64,000 bases of DNA from Mesorhizobium neociceri (GCF_013520985.1 NZ_JACDTY010000010.1:124001-188000); one strand, 5' to 3'; shown: positions 1-8,958, counted from the stretch's first letter. Notes: generated by a model from the sequence alone, not told the origin. Translations and numbers: made by a program.

Positions 1-1743
1 CTTGGCCGTGCCGATCTCGACCGTGCCGGTCATCATCGAGTTCATCATGCCGACAATGTCCTGCTTGACGACGCGCGGCGCGCTGCCGCCATTGTCGTCA
101 AAAAGCACCTTGCCTTCGGTCGTGGTGATGCGGCGGATGAAATGGATATCCGGCTTGTAGCCGCCATTGGCGAACGGCACGTAAGCCGATGTCAGCTCCA
201 GCGGCGTCACTTCCGAGGTGCCCAGCGCAATCGAGGTGTTGGCGATCAGATCGGACTGAATGCCCATGCGGTGCGCCGCCTCGACCACCGCGTCGGGCCC
301 GACCTCCATGGTCAGCTGTGCGGCGACCGAATTGAGCGACTTCGCCAGCGCGGTCGCCAGCGTCACCTTGCCGAAATACTTGCCGCCGTAATTGTCCGGC
401 GTCCACTTGCCGATCTTGATCGGAGCGTCGTTGCGCACGCTGTCGGGTGTGCGGCCGGCTTCGAGTGCCGCCATATAGACGAACGGCTTGAACGCCGAGC
501 CGGGCTGGCGGCGCGCTTCCGAAGCGCGATCGAACTGGCTGGTCGAATAGTCGTAGCCGCCGACCATGGCGCGCACGGCACCCGAATTGTCGATCGACAC
601 CAGCGCGCCCTGGCTGACATTGAGCTTCTTGCCGCTCTCGTCGATCAGCCGGCGGATCGACTGTTCGGCGAGCTTCTGCAGGTTGAGGTCGACGGTGGTG
701 TTGACGACGATATCGCTGCGCACGTCGCCGATCAGGTCGGGCAGTTCTTCCATGATGGTGTCGGCGACATAGTTTTCCGAGCCGGTCCAGTAGGATGGCG
801 CGCGCGTCGCCGGCGCGCTCATGGCCGAGGCCAGTTCCTTGGCACTGATCTTGCCTTCGTCGCGCATGGCGGCCAGCACCAGCTGCGAGCGTTCTTCCGC
901 CGCCTTCGGGTCGCGCGCCGGCGACAACCGCGACGGAGCTTTCAACAGGCCGGCGAGAAGGGCTGCCTCCGAAAGCGTGACATCGCGCGCGCTCTTGCCG
1001 AAATAGCGCCGCGAGGCCGCCTCGACGCCATAGGCGCCGGAGCCGAAATAGACCCGGTTGAGATACATTTCGAGGATCTGGTCCTTGGTGTGCTTGTGCT
1101 CCAGCCAAAGCGACAGCAGCACCTCCTGCACCTTGCGTTCCAGCGTGCGGTCGGGCTTCAGGAACAGGTTCTTGGCCAGCTGCTGGGTCAGCGTCGAGCC
1201 GCCTTGCGAGAAATGGCCGCCCAGAATGTTGGTCACCATGGCGCGCGACAGGCCGATCGGGTCGATGCCGAAATGCGAATAGAAGCGGCGATCCTCGATG
1301 GCGATGACGGCTTCGGGGATGTAGGGCGACATTTCGTGCAGGCCGACCGCCTCGCCGCCGCTCATGCCCCTGTTGGCGAGCAACTGCCCGTCGACCGAGA
1401 CGATCTTGATGTTGGGCGCGCGGTCGGGGATCGACCAGGTGGTGGCCGCCGGCATCTTGGCGCCGTAGTAGACGACAATGCCGGCCACCGCGATGCCGCC
1501 CCAGATGCAGAGCACGAAGCACCAGTAGAACATCCGGGCCAGCACACCGAACAGGCCGCGCCGGCTTTTGCCGCGCCTACCGCGCGATGATGATTTTGCC
1601 TTGGAGGTTTTGCGCGCCGTGGAGGATTTGCGATTGCCCGGCACGACGCGATCCTCCTCGTTCACCGAAAAACCGGCCGGAGATTTCGCCTTTGGCGATC
1701 CCTCGAAGCTGGGTTCGATGCGACTGTCTCTGCGGTTCGCCAT
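1..1743 (-). CDS. Penicillin-binding protein 1A (class A, bifunctional), C-terminus beyond window
   Basis: Peptidoglycan glycosyltransferase/transpeptidase anchored in the inner membrane; it polymerises lipid II and cross-links stem peptides. The start at 1743 opens a Lys/Arg/Ser-rich cytoplasmic tail of about 70 residues, then one membrane span. The glycosyltransferase domain shows EDRRFYSHFG, GGSTLTQQLAKNLFL and the FGKSARDVTLSEAALLAGL block. The transpeptidase domain shows the catalytic SAFK tetrad (Ser416, Lys419) and SLN; the reading frame runs off position 1 just before the expected KTG motif, so 581 codons are visible. A perfect 7-bp inverted repeat (1839-1857) lies upstream. Rhizobia carry several paralogues, so no gene symbol is given. 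Confidence 0.95.
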   Translation of the reverse strand, partial: MANRRDSRIEPSFEGSPKAKSPAGFSVNEEDRVVPGNRKSSTARKTSKAKSSSRGRRGKSRRGLFGVLARMFYWCFVLCIWGGIAVAGIVVYYGAKMPAATTWSIPDRAPNIKIVSVDGQLLANRGMSGGEAVGLHEMSPYIPEAVIAIEDRRFYSHFGIDPIGLSRAMVTNILGGHFSQGGSTLTQQLAKNLFLKPDRTLERKVQEVLLSLWLEHKHTKDQILEMYLNRVYFGSGAYGVEAASRRYFGKSARDVTLSEAALLAGLLKAPSRLSPARDPKAAEERSQLVLAAMRDEGKISAKELASAMSAPATRAPSYWTGSENYVADTIMEELPDLIGDVRSDIVVNTTVDLNLQKLAEQSIRRLIDESGKKLNVSQGALVSIDNSGAVRAMVGGYDYSTSQFDRASEARRQPGSAFKPFVYMAALEAGRTPDSVRNDAPIKIGKWTPDNYGGKYFGKVTLATALAKSLNSVAAQLTMEVGPDAVVEAAHRMGIQSDLIANTSIALGTSEVTPLELTSAYVPFANGGYKPDIHFIRRITTTEGKVLFDDNGGSAPRVVKQDIVGMMNSMMTGTVEIGTAK

Positions 1744-1948
1744 GCGTTGCGCTGTCTTCCCGGTGCCAATGGCGCTCGGGTTGGAGGGTAGATGCGGCGG
1801 TTTAAGGGCGCGTTAAAGCAGGGGTTATGCACCCTTTTGAAATTCCTTAAGAATTTCTAAATCGGCTACGCCCGCTGCCTCCGGCATGGCGCATCCGCGC
1901 CTGCTTGTACGTTGCGGACGGCAGAGCCCTAGGCTACCCCGGAATATT

Positions 1949-2095
1949 TCAATTCTGCTGGATCGAAATGCCCTTGTCGTCGATCTTCAGCTCCACGCCC
2001 TTGGGCTTGGTCTGCTCGTGATAAATGTAAGCACCGAGGGCGATGACCACGACCGCGAGCGCGCCGATAACGAGATAAAGTGTGTTCTGTTTCAC
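1949..2095 (-). CDS. Small single-span membrane protein (48 aa), conserved hypothetical
   Basis: Begins with GTG at 2095 behind a GGAG ribosome binding site. The protein is one N-terminal hydrophobic helix (about residues 4-23, LYLVIGALAVVVIALGAYIY) followed by a charged tail (EQTKPKGVELKIDDKGISI) that would lie on the far side of the membrane. I know similar short proteins in rhizobial genomes but no function for them. It lies between the penicillin-binding protein gene and the GlsB-like gene, all on the same strand. It is real rather than a shadow because of the GTG/SD pair and the clean membrane-helix-plus-tail design. Confidence 0.75.
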   Translation of the reverse strand: MKQNTLYLVIGALAVVVIALGAYIYHEQTKPKGVELKIDDKGISIQQN

Positions 2096-2120
2096 GGCGC
2101 GCTCCGTTTGGTATCGAGCG

Positions 2121-2375
2121 TCACGCTCGCTTCAGGACCTTCACCAGCACCAGAAGGATAACGGCGCCGATCGTGGCGTTGATAATGGCGGCCAGAATGC
2201 CGCCGCCGATGGCAAAGCCGAGCCTTGGGAAAAGCCAGCCGGCGATGAAGGCACCGATGATGCCGACGACGATGTTGCCGATCAGACCGAAACCGAAGCC
2301 CGAGACGATGAGGCCGGCGAGCCAGCCGGCAATGGCGCCGATGATCAGGAAGATGAGAAGGCTTTCGATGCCCAT
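2121..2375 (-). CDS. GlsB/YeaQ/YmgE family stress-response membrane protein
   Basis: An 84-residue, very hydrophobic, glycine-rich protein of the transglycosylase-associated (PF04226) family. Three predicted membrane helices cover nearly the whole length, with the typical GAIAGWLAG and GNIVVGIIGAFIAGWLFP glycine motifs. Family members are induced by general stress in enterobacteria, but their biochemical role is unknown; the old transglycosylase name is historical. It sits 25 bp upstream of the 48-aa membrane protein on the same strand, so the two may be co-transcribed. Confidence 0.92.
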   Translation of the reverse strand: MGIESLLIFLIIGAIAGWLAGLIVSGFGFGLIGNIVVGIIGAFIAGWLFPRLGFAIGGGILAAIINATIGAVILLVLVKVLKRA

Positions 2376-2483
2376 GGCGAGTCCCTCCAGGATGAGAGGC
2401 GGCTGCGGAGCGGAAGGCTCCGAATCAGCCTCGTTTTCAACAACTTCAGGCTATGCGAAAGCGGATGACCTCGCCAGCGGCGC

Positions 2484-2690
2484 TCATTGGTCGTCGTCAT
2501 CGTCGCTGGAGGCAGGCCGCCAACTGGTCGGGTCGACCTTTTTCTGGGTGTCGCTGTCGGTGTAGACCCACCAGGCGCCGTCACGGTATTGCCCGACGGA
2601 TTCACTGACGACGCCGGCGCCGTCCCTCCACAGAACAGTGACCTTGGACCCGTCCGTCGGCGCGGTCGCTATCGGCTTGCGGTCTGCCAT
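2484..2690 (-). CDS. Conserved hypothetical protein, 68 aa, acidic C-terminus
   Basis: Short soluble protein, with no signal peptide or membrane segment. It has an N-terminal PIATAPTDGSKVTVLWRDG stretch followed by GQYRDGAWWVYTDSDTQKKVDPTSWRP and a tail of consecutive aspartates. The layout (ATAPxDG, then a Trp-rich beta segment ending in PTxWRP) resembles small phage/rhizobial hypothetical proteins with a beta-sheet fold, but I cannot assign a function. It is transcribed in the same direction as the GlsB-like gene 109 bp downstream and rnd 69 bp upstream. Confidence 0.7.
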   Translation of the reverse strand: MADRKPIATAPTDGSKVTVLWRDGAGVVSESVGQYRDGAWWVYTDSDTQKKVDPTSWRPASSDDDDDQ

Positions 2691-2759
2691 GTCATCCCCC
2701 TCATTGAGCCGACAGAACGCTGCGGCGCGCGTCTGGTTCCAAACGGGCTAGGAGCAGGC

Positions 2760-3380
2760 TCAGCTGTGAGCGAAAATATCCTCTTCGTCCCAGCCCATCA
2801 GATCGAGCTTGGCACGCGTCGGCAGGAAGCGGAAGCAGGCGTCGGCTTCCTTGGTCCTCCCGTCCCGCGCCAGCCGTCCGGCCAGCACGTCGCGCAGCCG
2901 GTGCAGATAGAGCACATCGGAAGCGGCATATTCGAGCTGTTCGGGCGACAGGGTCTCGGCCGCCCAGTCCGACGACTGCTGCACCTTCGACAGGCCGACG
3001 CCGAGCAGCTCGAAGCAGATGTCCTTCAAGCCGTGCCGGTCGGTATAGGTGCGGGTCAGCCGCGAGGCGATCTTGGTGCAGAACACCGGCTCCGGCATGA
3101 CACCAAAGGCATTGTAGAGCACCGCAAGATCGAAACGGCCATAGTGGAACAGTTTTGTGATGCCGCGGTTGCGGAGCAGGCTGACCAGGTTCGGCGCCTT
3201 CTTCTGGCCGGGCGCGATCTGGATTACGTCGGCGGAACCATCGCCCGGCGAGATCTGCACCACGCAGAGCCGGTCGCGATGCGGGTTCAGCCCCAGCGTC
3301 TCGGTGTCGATGGCCACCGCGTCGACATTGTAGTGCGAAAGGTCGGGAAGATCGTTTTTGTGGAAGCGGATGTCGGCCAT
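2760..3380 (-). CDS. rnd: Ribonuclease D, short form
   Basis: A 206-residue DEDDy-type 3'-5' exoribonuclease, the class that trims the 3' ends of tRNA precursors and other stable RNAs in the cytoplasm. Exo I is AIDTETLG (Asp25, Glu27), Exo II is in the FHYGRFDLAVLY block and Exo III is YAASDVLYLHRL with the Tyr-x3-Asp pair. The protein is about half the length of the E. coli enzyme because the HRDC domains are absent, as is usual for this rhizobial subgroup. It lies 94 bp downstream of the M20 peptidase gene on the same strand. Confidence 0.93.
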   Translation of the reverse strand: MADIRFHKNDLPDLSHYNVDAVAIDTETLGLNPHRDRLCVVQISPGDGSADVIQIAPGQKKAPNLVSLLRNRGITKLFHYGRFDLAVLYNAFGVMPEPVFCTKIASRLTRTYTDRHGLKDICFELLGVGLSKVQQSSDWAAETLSPEQLEYAASDVLYLHRLRDVLAGRLARDGRTKEADACFRFLPTRAKLDLMGWDEEDIFAHS

Positions 3381-3474
3381 TGTTTTCTCCGGGTCGCGGC
3401 GTGCCCCCTCGTCGCCGCGATCCGGAGAAAAATCAACAGAAAGTTGATTCTCACGCTATTCGTGATTTCACCTG

Positions 3475-4860
3475 TCAGCGCGTCAGTGCATCGAGAATGC
3501 GCGCCCAGGAACGCTGGCCCTTGTGGAAGGAGGTCAGCTCGTATTTCTCGTTGGGCGAGTGGATGCGGTCGTCGTCTAGGCCGAAGCCGACCAGCAGCGA
3601 TTCCATGCCGAGATAGGTCTGGAAGTCGCCAACGACCGGAATGGAGCCGCCACTGCCCGTCGTCACCGCGGGCTTCGGCCATTCATCCGACAGCGCATTC
3701 TTGGCCTTGGCCAGGAACGGCGAGTCGTAGGAAAGCTGGATCGCCAGCGAGCCGCCATGCGGGTGGAACTGGACCGAACAGTCCGCGGGAATGCGCTCCC
3801 TGACGAATTTCTGGAACGCGGCGCGGATCTTTTCGGGATTCTGCTTGTGGACGAGGCGGAAGGAGATTTTCGCCGACGCTTCCGCCGCGATCACCGTCTT
3901 GAAGCCCTTGCCGGTATAGCCGCCGATAATGCCGTTGAACTCAGCCGTCGGCCGCGCCCAGGTGAGCTCCAGCACCGAGCGGCCCTTTTCGCCGGACGGG
4001 ATCGACAGGCCGATAGGCCCGAGGAAGGTCTCAGCGGTCTCGCCGAGCGTCTCCCAGGATTTCAGGATCTGCGACGGCGTCTCCTCGACCCCGTCATAAA
4101 AGCCGGGAATGGTGATGTGGCCGTTCTCGTCATGGATGTCGGCCAGGATTTTCGCCAGGATGCGGATCGGATTGGCGGCGGCACCGCCATAAAGGCCCGA
4201 ATGCAGGTCGCGATCGGCCGCCTTGACCGTGATTTCCTCGCCGACCAGACCGCGCAGACCGACGCAGATCGACGGTGTCTCGCGGTCCCACATGCCGGTG
4301 TCGCAGACCAGGGCGAAGTCGGCCTTGAGCTCTTCGGCATTGGCCTCGAGGAACGGCTTCAGCGACGGCGAACCGGACTCCTCCTCGCCCTCGAACAGGA
4401 TGGTGATGCGGCAGGGCAGATTGCCATGCACCTGCTTCCAGGCGCGGCAGGCCTCGACGAAGGTCATCAGCTGCCCCTTGTCGTCGGCCGAGCCGCGGCC
4501 GGTGATCACCTTGTGGCCGGGCTCGACCTCTTTCACCGCCGGGGCGAACGGGTCGCTCTCCCAAAGCTCGATCGGGTCGACCGGCTGCACGTCGTAGTGG
4601 CCGTAAAACAGCACATGCGGCGAACCGGCGGGGCCGTCATGATGCGCAACCACCATCGGATGTCCGGGTGTGTCGCGCACCGAAGCGTCGAAGCCGATCA
4701 GCTTGAGCTCGGCCACCAGCCATTCGGCGGCCTTGCGGCAGTCGGCGGCATAGTCGGAATCGGTGGAGATCGACTTGATGCGGAGCAGGCCGAACAGGCG
4801 CTCCAGGCTCTGGTCGAGATTTGCGTCGAGACGGTCGAGGACGGGGGAAATGGTGGACAT
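3475..4860 (-). CDS. M20/M25/M40 family metallopeptidase (dipeptidase-like)
   Basis: Cytoplasmic di-zinc peptidase of 461 residues. Metal and catalytic motifs are all present: GHYDVQP, GRGSADDKG, the Glu pair in LFEGEEESGS, CDTG, and HSGLYGG at the dimerisation (lid) domain, with a late HSPNEKY histidine. The family hydrolyses dipeptides or N-acyl/carbamoyl amino acids; the sequence does not tell which. I take ATG 4860 (STISPVLDRL follows); the frame is open back to 4911, but those residues look like untranslated leader. A small RNA gene ends 113 bp upstream of this start. Confidence 0.92.
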   Translation of the reverse strand: MSTISPVLDRLDANLDQSLERLFGLLRIKSISTDSDYAADCRKAAEWLVAELKLIGFDASVRDTPGHPMVVAHHDGPAGSPHVLFYGHYDVQPVDPIELWESDPFAPAVKEVEPGHKVITGRGSADDKGQLMTFVEACRAWKQVHGNLPCRITILFEGEEESGSPSLKPFLEANAEELKADFALVCDTGMWDRETPSICVGLRGLVGEEITVKAADRDLHSGLYGGAAANPIRILAKILADIHDENGHITIPGFYDGVEETPSQILKSWETLGETAETFLGPIGLSIPSGEKGRSVLELTWARPTAEFNGIIGGYTGKGFKTVIAAEASAKISFRLVHKQNPEKIRAAFQKFVRERIPADCSVQFHPHGGSLAIQLSYDSPFLAKAKNALSDEWPKPAVTTGSGGSIPVVGDFQTYLGMESLLVGFGLDDDRIHSPNEKYELTSFHKGQRSWARILDALTR

Positions 4861-4972
4861 GTCTGGCGAGCCTTTCGATTGGGTGCCGGGACCGTAAAGG
4901 CAGCGCATCAAAACGAAAAGCCCGCGATCGTTGGACCACGGGCTGCAATTGCTTGATCAAAGATCAGAAGGC

Positions 4973-5118
4973 AAAAAAAGAGCCGCCGTGGTGGAGGGGG
5001 AACCACGGCGGCCTTTACTCGAAACGTTGCGGCAGCCCGGAGAGGGGGGATAGGCTGCCGCAGTTGTCCGGGATAGGCGGGGGACGGGCCTTGCTCCGGA
5101 CTCGGCGAAAACTGCCGA
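4973..5118 (-). ncRNA. Alpha-r7 (Smr7C)-like small RNA next to polA
   Basis: On the minus strand a sigma70-like promoter (TTGAAA at 5149-5154, 17-bp spacer, CAAATA at 5126-5131) predicts a start near 5118. The RNA would hold a weak first hairpin (GTCCGG with CCGGAC), a 10-bp stem (5028-5037 with 5053-5062) and an 11-bp perfect stem (4982-4992 with 5002-5012). The run of seven T on that strand (4973-4979) makes the last one an intrinsic terminator. Predicted length is about 146 nt. Both strong stems display C-rich loops (CCCCCCTCTCC and CCCCCTCC) that could pair with Shine-Dalgarno sequences. From memory, Sinorhizobium Smr7C (alpha-r7) is about 150 nt and is encoded beside polA; family identity is inferred from position, size and fold. 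Confidence 0.75.
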
Positions 5119-5125
5119 TGAGCTC

Positions 5126-5154
5126 TATTTGTGTCTTCGAACATGGCGTTTCAA
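5126..5154 (-). promoter_or_regulatory. Sigma70-type promoter of the small RNA
   Basis: Read on the minus strand: TTGAAA (5154-5149), 17 bases, CAAATA (5131-5126). Spacing is optimal and both hexamers are close to consensus. It points away from polA, whose own promoter must lie in 5155-5292 and was not recognised. Confidence 0.6.
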
Positions 5155-5292
5155 GGGCAAGAAAATTACACTTTTGTAACATGGCCGTGAGCGTATCGGC
5201 CGGGCAGGCTCTGTCAGGATGTCGTCGCAACACCTGTTGGAAGCCCGCCTTTGCCATGGACCGCGAAGCTTGGCCGCGCTATCCCTGCCGGC

Positions 5293-8232
5293 ATGAAAAA
5301 AGGCGACCATCTCTTCCTTGTCGACGGCTCCGGCTACATTTTCCGCGCCTACCACGCGCTGCCGCCGCTCAACCGCAAATCGGACGGGCTGCCGACCAAT
5401 GCGGTGCTCGGCTTCTGCAACATGGTGTGGAAGCTGATGCAGGACGCCCGCAACACCGATGTAGGCATCGTGCCGACGCATTTCGCCGTCATTTTCGATT
5501 ATTCGTCGAAAACCTTCCGCAACGAGTTCTACCCCGAATACAAGGCCAACCGCAACGCGCCTCCGGAAGACCTGATCCCGCAATTCGGACTGATCCGCCA
5601 GGCAACCGTCGCCTTCAACCTGCCTTGCCTCGAGATGGAAGGGTTCGAGGCCGACGACCTCATCGCCACCTATTGCAAGCTGGCCTGCGAGGCCGGCGCC
5701 GACACCACCATCATCTCCTCCGACAAGGATTTGATGCAGCTGGTCGGCCCCACGGTCGGCATGTACGACCCGATGAAAGACCGCCAGATCGGCATCCCCG
5801 AAGTCATCGAGAAATGGGGCGTGCCGCCGGAAAAGATGATCGACCTGCAGGCGTTGACCGGCGACTCCGTCGACAATGTCCCTGGCGTGCCCGGCATCGG
5901 CCCGAAGACGGCGGCGCAGCTTCTGGAACAATTCGGCGACCTCGACGGGCTGCTGGCCCGCGCCGGCGAGATCAAGCAGGACAAAAGGCGTGAATCCATC
6001 ATCGCCAACGCCGACAAGGCACGCATATCGCGCCAACTGGTGACGCTGAAGAACGACGTGCCGGTCACCGACGGCCTCGACGATTTCGTGCTGCACGCGC
6101 CGGACGGGCCGAAGTTGATCGGCTTCCTCAAAACCATGGAATTCACCTCGCTGACCCGCCGCGTGGCAGAAGCAACCAGCACCGAGGCCGGCGATGTCCA
6201 GGCCGTCGCTGTAACCGTCGAGCGCGCCGACACCGCGCATGGCCCCGATGTCGGCTCCGGCGCACCGGTAAGCACCGGAACGAACGAAGCAGCACAAGCT
6301 GCAGCCACGGCCGATACCGCCAGAGCCGGCGATACCCCTTCTTTGCTTTCAGCACTTCGCCTCGAGGCGGCGTCCGCCGCCAAGATCGAGCCCGGCGCCT
6401 ATGTCGCGATCCGCGACACGGCAACCCTCAAGACCTGGCTGGCCCAGGCGAAGGAGACCGGCATCGTCGCTTTCGACACCGAGACCACCTCGTCGGATCC
6501 GATGCTGGCCGACCTGATCGGTTTCTCCCTGGCGATCGGCCCCAGCCGCGCCGCCTATGTGCCGCTGGCGCACAAGAGCGGCGCCGGCGACCTGCTTGGC
6601 GGCGGCACGCTGGAGAACCAGATTCCGGTCCGCGAGGCGCTGGCGCTGCTGAAGCCGCTGCTGGAAGACAAATCGGTCCTCAAGATCGCCCAGGACGCCA
6701 AATACGACATCGTCGTCATGAGCCGCCACGGCATCGATATCGCGCCATTCGACGACACGATGCTGATCTCCTACGTACTTGACGCCGGCACCGGCCACCA
6801 CACTCTGTCCTCGCTTGCCGACAAATGGCTTGGCCATGCCACGACCCCGCTCAAGGACCTCGCCGGCTCCGGCAGAAGCTCGGTCGGGTTCGAGCAGGTC
6901 GACATCGACCGGGCAACCGCCTACGCCGCCGGCCATGCCGACGTGGCGCTGAGGCTGTGGCAGGTGCTGAAGCCGCGACTGGCCGCCAAGGGACTGGTCT
7001 CCGTCTATGAGCGGCTGGAGCGGCCGCTTGTGCCGGTGCTGGCCAGGATGGAGCAGCGCGGCATCTCGGTCGACCGTCAGATCCTGTCGCGGCTCTCCGG
7101 CGAGCTGGCGCAAGGCGCTGCCCGGCTGGAAGAGGAAATCTACGGCCTCGTCGGCGAACGCATCAACATCGGTTCGCCAAAGCAGCTCGGCGATATCCTG
7201 TTCGGCCGCATGGGTCTGCCTGGCGGCTCCAAGACCAAGACCGGGCAATGGTCGACCTCGGCGCAGCTTCTGGAAGATCTCGCCGCCGAGGGCCACGAAT
7301 TGCCGCGCAAGATCGTCGACTGGCGCCAGCTGACCAAGTTGAAATCGACCTATACCGATGCCCTGCCCGGCTTCATCCACCCCGACACCAAGCGCGTGCA
7401 TACGTCCTACGCGCTGGCGGCGACGACCACGGGCCGCCTCTCCTCCTCCGATCCCAATCTGCAGAACATCCCGGTGCGCACCGCCGAGGGTCGCAAGATC
7501 CGGACGGCCTTCATCGCCGACAAGGGCCAGAAACTGGTCTCGGCTGACTACAGCCAGATCGAGCTCCGCGTGCTGGCCCATGTCGCCGAGATTCCGCAGC
7601 TGACGCAGGCTTTTGCCGACGGCGCCGACATCCACGCCATCACCGCTTCGGAAATGTTCTCCGTGCCGGTCGAAGGCATGCCTTCGGAAGTGCGCCGCCG
7701 CGCCAAGGCGATCAATTTCGGCATCATCTACGGCATTTCGGCCTTTGGCCTCGCCAACCAGCTGTCGATCCCGCGCGAAGAGGCCGGCGCCTACATCAAG
7801 AAGTATTTCGAGCGCTTTCCCGGCATCCGCGACTATATCGAGGCGACCAAGGCCTATGCCCGCGAGCATGGCTTCGTCGAAACCATCTTCGGCCGCCGCA
7901 TCCACTATCCGGAGATCCGGTCGTCGAACCCGTCGATCCGCGCCTTCAACGAGCGCGCCTCGATCAACGCCAGGCTGCAAGGCACCGCCGCCGACATCAT
8001 CCGCCGCGCCATGGTGCATATGGACGAAGCGCTGGAGAAGGCCGGTCTGTCGGCCCGCATGCTGCTGCAGGTGCATGACGAGCTGATCTTTGAGACGGTG
8101 GAGGCGGAAGTCGAAGCGACCATCCCCGTGGTGCGCCGCGTGATGGAAAATGCGCCTATGCCGGCCATCTCGATGTCAGTGCCGCTGCATGTCGACGCCC
8201 GGGCGGCCAACAATTGGGACGAGGCGCACTGA
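5293..8232 (+). CDS. polA: DNA polymerase I
   Basis: A 979-residue three-domain enzyme for gap filling, primer removal and repair. The N-terminal 5'-3' nuclease starts at FLVDGSGYIFRAYHALPP and contains ALTGDSVDNVPGVPGIGPKTA. After a low-complexity Ala/Thr-rich linker (about residues 315-350) comes a 3'-5' exonuclease with an intact DEDD start (FDTETTSSDP, Asp395/Glu397), so proofreading is probably active. The polymerase domain has motif A SADYSQIELR (Asp752), motif B RRRAKAINFGIIYGIS and motif C QVHDELIFE (Asp929). I chose ATG 5293 because family homology begins there; the frame is open upstream to a TTG at 5251, and no strong ribosome binding site decides. Confidence 0.97.
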   Translation: MKKGDHLFLVDGSGYIFRAYHALPPLNRKSDGLPTNAVLGFCNMVWKLMQDARNTDVGIVPTHFAVIFDYSSKTFRNEFYPEYKANRNAPPEDLIPQFGLIRQATVAFNLPCLEMEGFEADDLIATYCKLACEAGADTTIISSDKDLMQLVGPTVGMYDPMKDRQIGIPEVIEKWGVPPEKMIDLQALTGDSVDNVPGVPGIGPKTAAQLLEQFGDLDGLLARAGEIKQDKRRESIIANADKARISRQLVTLKNDVPVTDGLDDFVLHAPDGPKLIGFLKTMEFTSLTRRVAEATSTEAGDVQAVAVTVERADTAHGPDVGSGAPVSTGTNEAAQAAATADTARAGDTPSLLSALRLEAASAAKIEPGAYVAIRDTATLKTWLAQAKETGIVAFDTETTSSDPMLADLIGFSLAIGPSRAAYVPLAHKSGAGDLLGGGTLENQIPVREALALLKPLLEDKSVLKIAQDAKYDIVVMSRHGIDIAPFDDTMLISYVLDAGTGHHTLSSLADKWLGHATTPLKDLAGSGRSSVGFEQVDIDRATAYAAGHADVALRLWQVLKPRLAAKGLVSVYERLERPLVPVLARMEQRGISVDRQILSRLSGELAQGAARLEEEIYGLVGERINIGSPKQLGDILFGRMGLPGGSKTKTGQWSTSAQLLEDLAAEGHELPRKIVDWRQLTKLKSTYTDALPGFIHPDTKRVHTSYALAATTTGRLSSSDPNLQNIPVRTAEGRKIRTAFIADKGQKLVSADYSQIELRVLAHVAEIPQLTQAFADGADIHAITASEMFSVPVEGMPSEVRRRAKAINFGIIYGISAFGLANQLSIPREEAGAYIKKYFERFPGIRDYIEATKAYAREHGFVETIFGRRIHYPEIRSSNPSIRAFNERASINARLQGTAADIIRRAMVHMDEALEKAGLSARMLLQVHDELIFETVEAEVEATIPVVRRVMENAPMPAISMSVPLHVDARAANNWDEAH

Positions 8233-8267
8233 CGCTCGGCCGCACTCGGCTAAGTCGCGATCCGGCA

Positions 8268-8424
8268 CACCCCCCTCTGCCCTGCCGGGCATCTCCCCCT
8301 CAAGGGGCGAGATTGAACGTCACAACGGCTTTCGCCAATCACCAACGTTGCAGAATTAGCGCGTCACCAACGCTGCCAATCTCCCCCCTTGAGGGGGAGA
8401 TGTCCGGCAGGACAGAGGGGGGTG
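8268..8424. repeat. Long-armed C/G-rich intergenic repeat, copy 1
   Basis: Left arm CACCCCCCTCTGCCCTGCCG followed by CATCTCCCCCTCAAGGGG; right arm is its near-perfect inverse ending in GAGGGGGGTG. About 60 bases separate the arms and share CGGCTTTCGCCAATCA with the other copies (15612-15769 and 57209-57366). Each arm also holds a small palindrome (CCCCTCAAGGGG). It fills the whole polA-zur gap and contains no open reading frame. It looks like a non-autonomous or REP/MITE-type element. Confidence 0.85.
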
Positions 8425-8460
8425 CTGTCCCGCCAACGTCACTGATTAGCGGGCAATCTC

Positions 8461-8865
8461 CTAAGCCGCCTCAGCTCTACACTTGGCACACGTCCCACGA
8501 AACTCGATCACCGCCTTCTTGGCGGCAAACCCTGTCGAGCGAACCCACTCATCCAGCCGGTGATCGACATCATGGTCGGACATCTCCGTCACCTGCCCGC
8601 ACGTGTCGCAAATGGCGAAGGCGGTCATCGAATGGCTGTGATCGTGCGGCTCGGCGCAGGCGACGAAGGAATTGAGGCTTTCGAGCCGATGCACGAAACC
8701 TGATTTCACCAGGCTGTCGAGCGCACGATAGACTTGCAGCGGCGCGCGGAAACCGCGCTCGCGCAGCTGGTCGAGCAGCGTATAGGCGCTGAGCGGTCCG
8801 CTGGCGGCCTCGAGCTTTTCGAGCACGCTCAGCTGATTCTTCGTCAGCACATCCCTTGCCGCCAT
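8461..8865 (-). CDS. zur: Zinc uptake regulator Zur (Fur family)
   Basis: A 134-residue Fur-family repressor. The N-terminal winged helix contains LSAYTLLDQLRERGFRAPLQVYRALDSLV; the FRAPLQVYRAL recognition segment and the VHRLESLNSFVAC segment are characteristic of Zur rather than Fur or PerR. The metal region has HDHSHS, the first CxxC (CDTCGQVTE), the DHDVDHRL histidine cluster and the second CxxC (CAKC), giving structural and sensory zinc sites. ATG 8865 has AGG six bases upstream; the frame continues to 8976, but that extension is the palindromic repeat. No znuABC genes lie in the window. Confidence 0.88.
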   Translation of the reverse strand: MAARDVLTKNQLSVLEKLEAASGPLSAYTLLDQLRERGFRAPLQVYRALDSLVKSGFVHRLESLNSFVACAEPHDHSHSMTAFAICDTCGQVTEMSDHDVDHRLDEWVRSTGFAAKKAVIEFRGTCAKCRAEAA

Positions 8866-8887
8866 GATCCTGTTTTCCGATCGTTTA

Positions 8888-8958
8888 GAGCATGATGCCG
8901 AAAAGTGTGAAGCGGTTTTCTTGGACAAACGGGAACCGTTTGTCCACGCATCATGCTC
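8888..8958. repeat. Palindromic intergenic element (RIME-like), copy A
   Basis: Perfect 11-bp outer arms GAGCATGATGC (8888-8898) and GCATCATGCTC (8948-8958) enclose the core CCGAAAAGTGTGAAGCGG and a second stem with a GGACAAACGG/CCGTTTGTCC pairing. The core is shared with elements at 17456, 22198, 39231 and 55753. It lies directly upstream of zur, in the divergent zur/caspase interval (8866-9145), where I see no other gene. Confidence 0.8.

Noticed and set aside
98..1522. Long Arg/His-rich open frame opposite-phase to the penicillin-binding protein
   Set aside because: It is a frame shadow of the real minus-strand gene: no domain, very high Arg/Gly/His content, while the neighbouring frame gives a full PBP1A.
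5015..5257. 80-codon minus-strand frame overlapping the small RNA
   Set aside because: It stops inside the first strong hairpin region, lacks a ribosome binding site and is better explained by the small RNA and polA leader.
6349..8076. 575-codon minus-strand open frame across polA
   Set aside because: Antisense shadow of the polymerase domains, with composition typical of reversed high-GC coding DNA and no recognisable domain.
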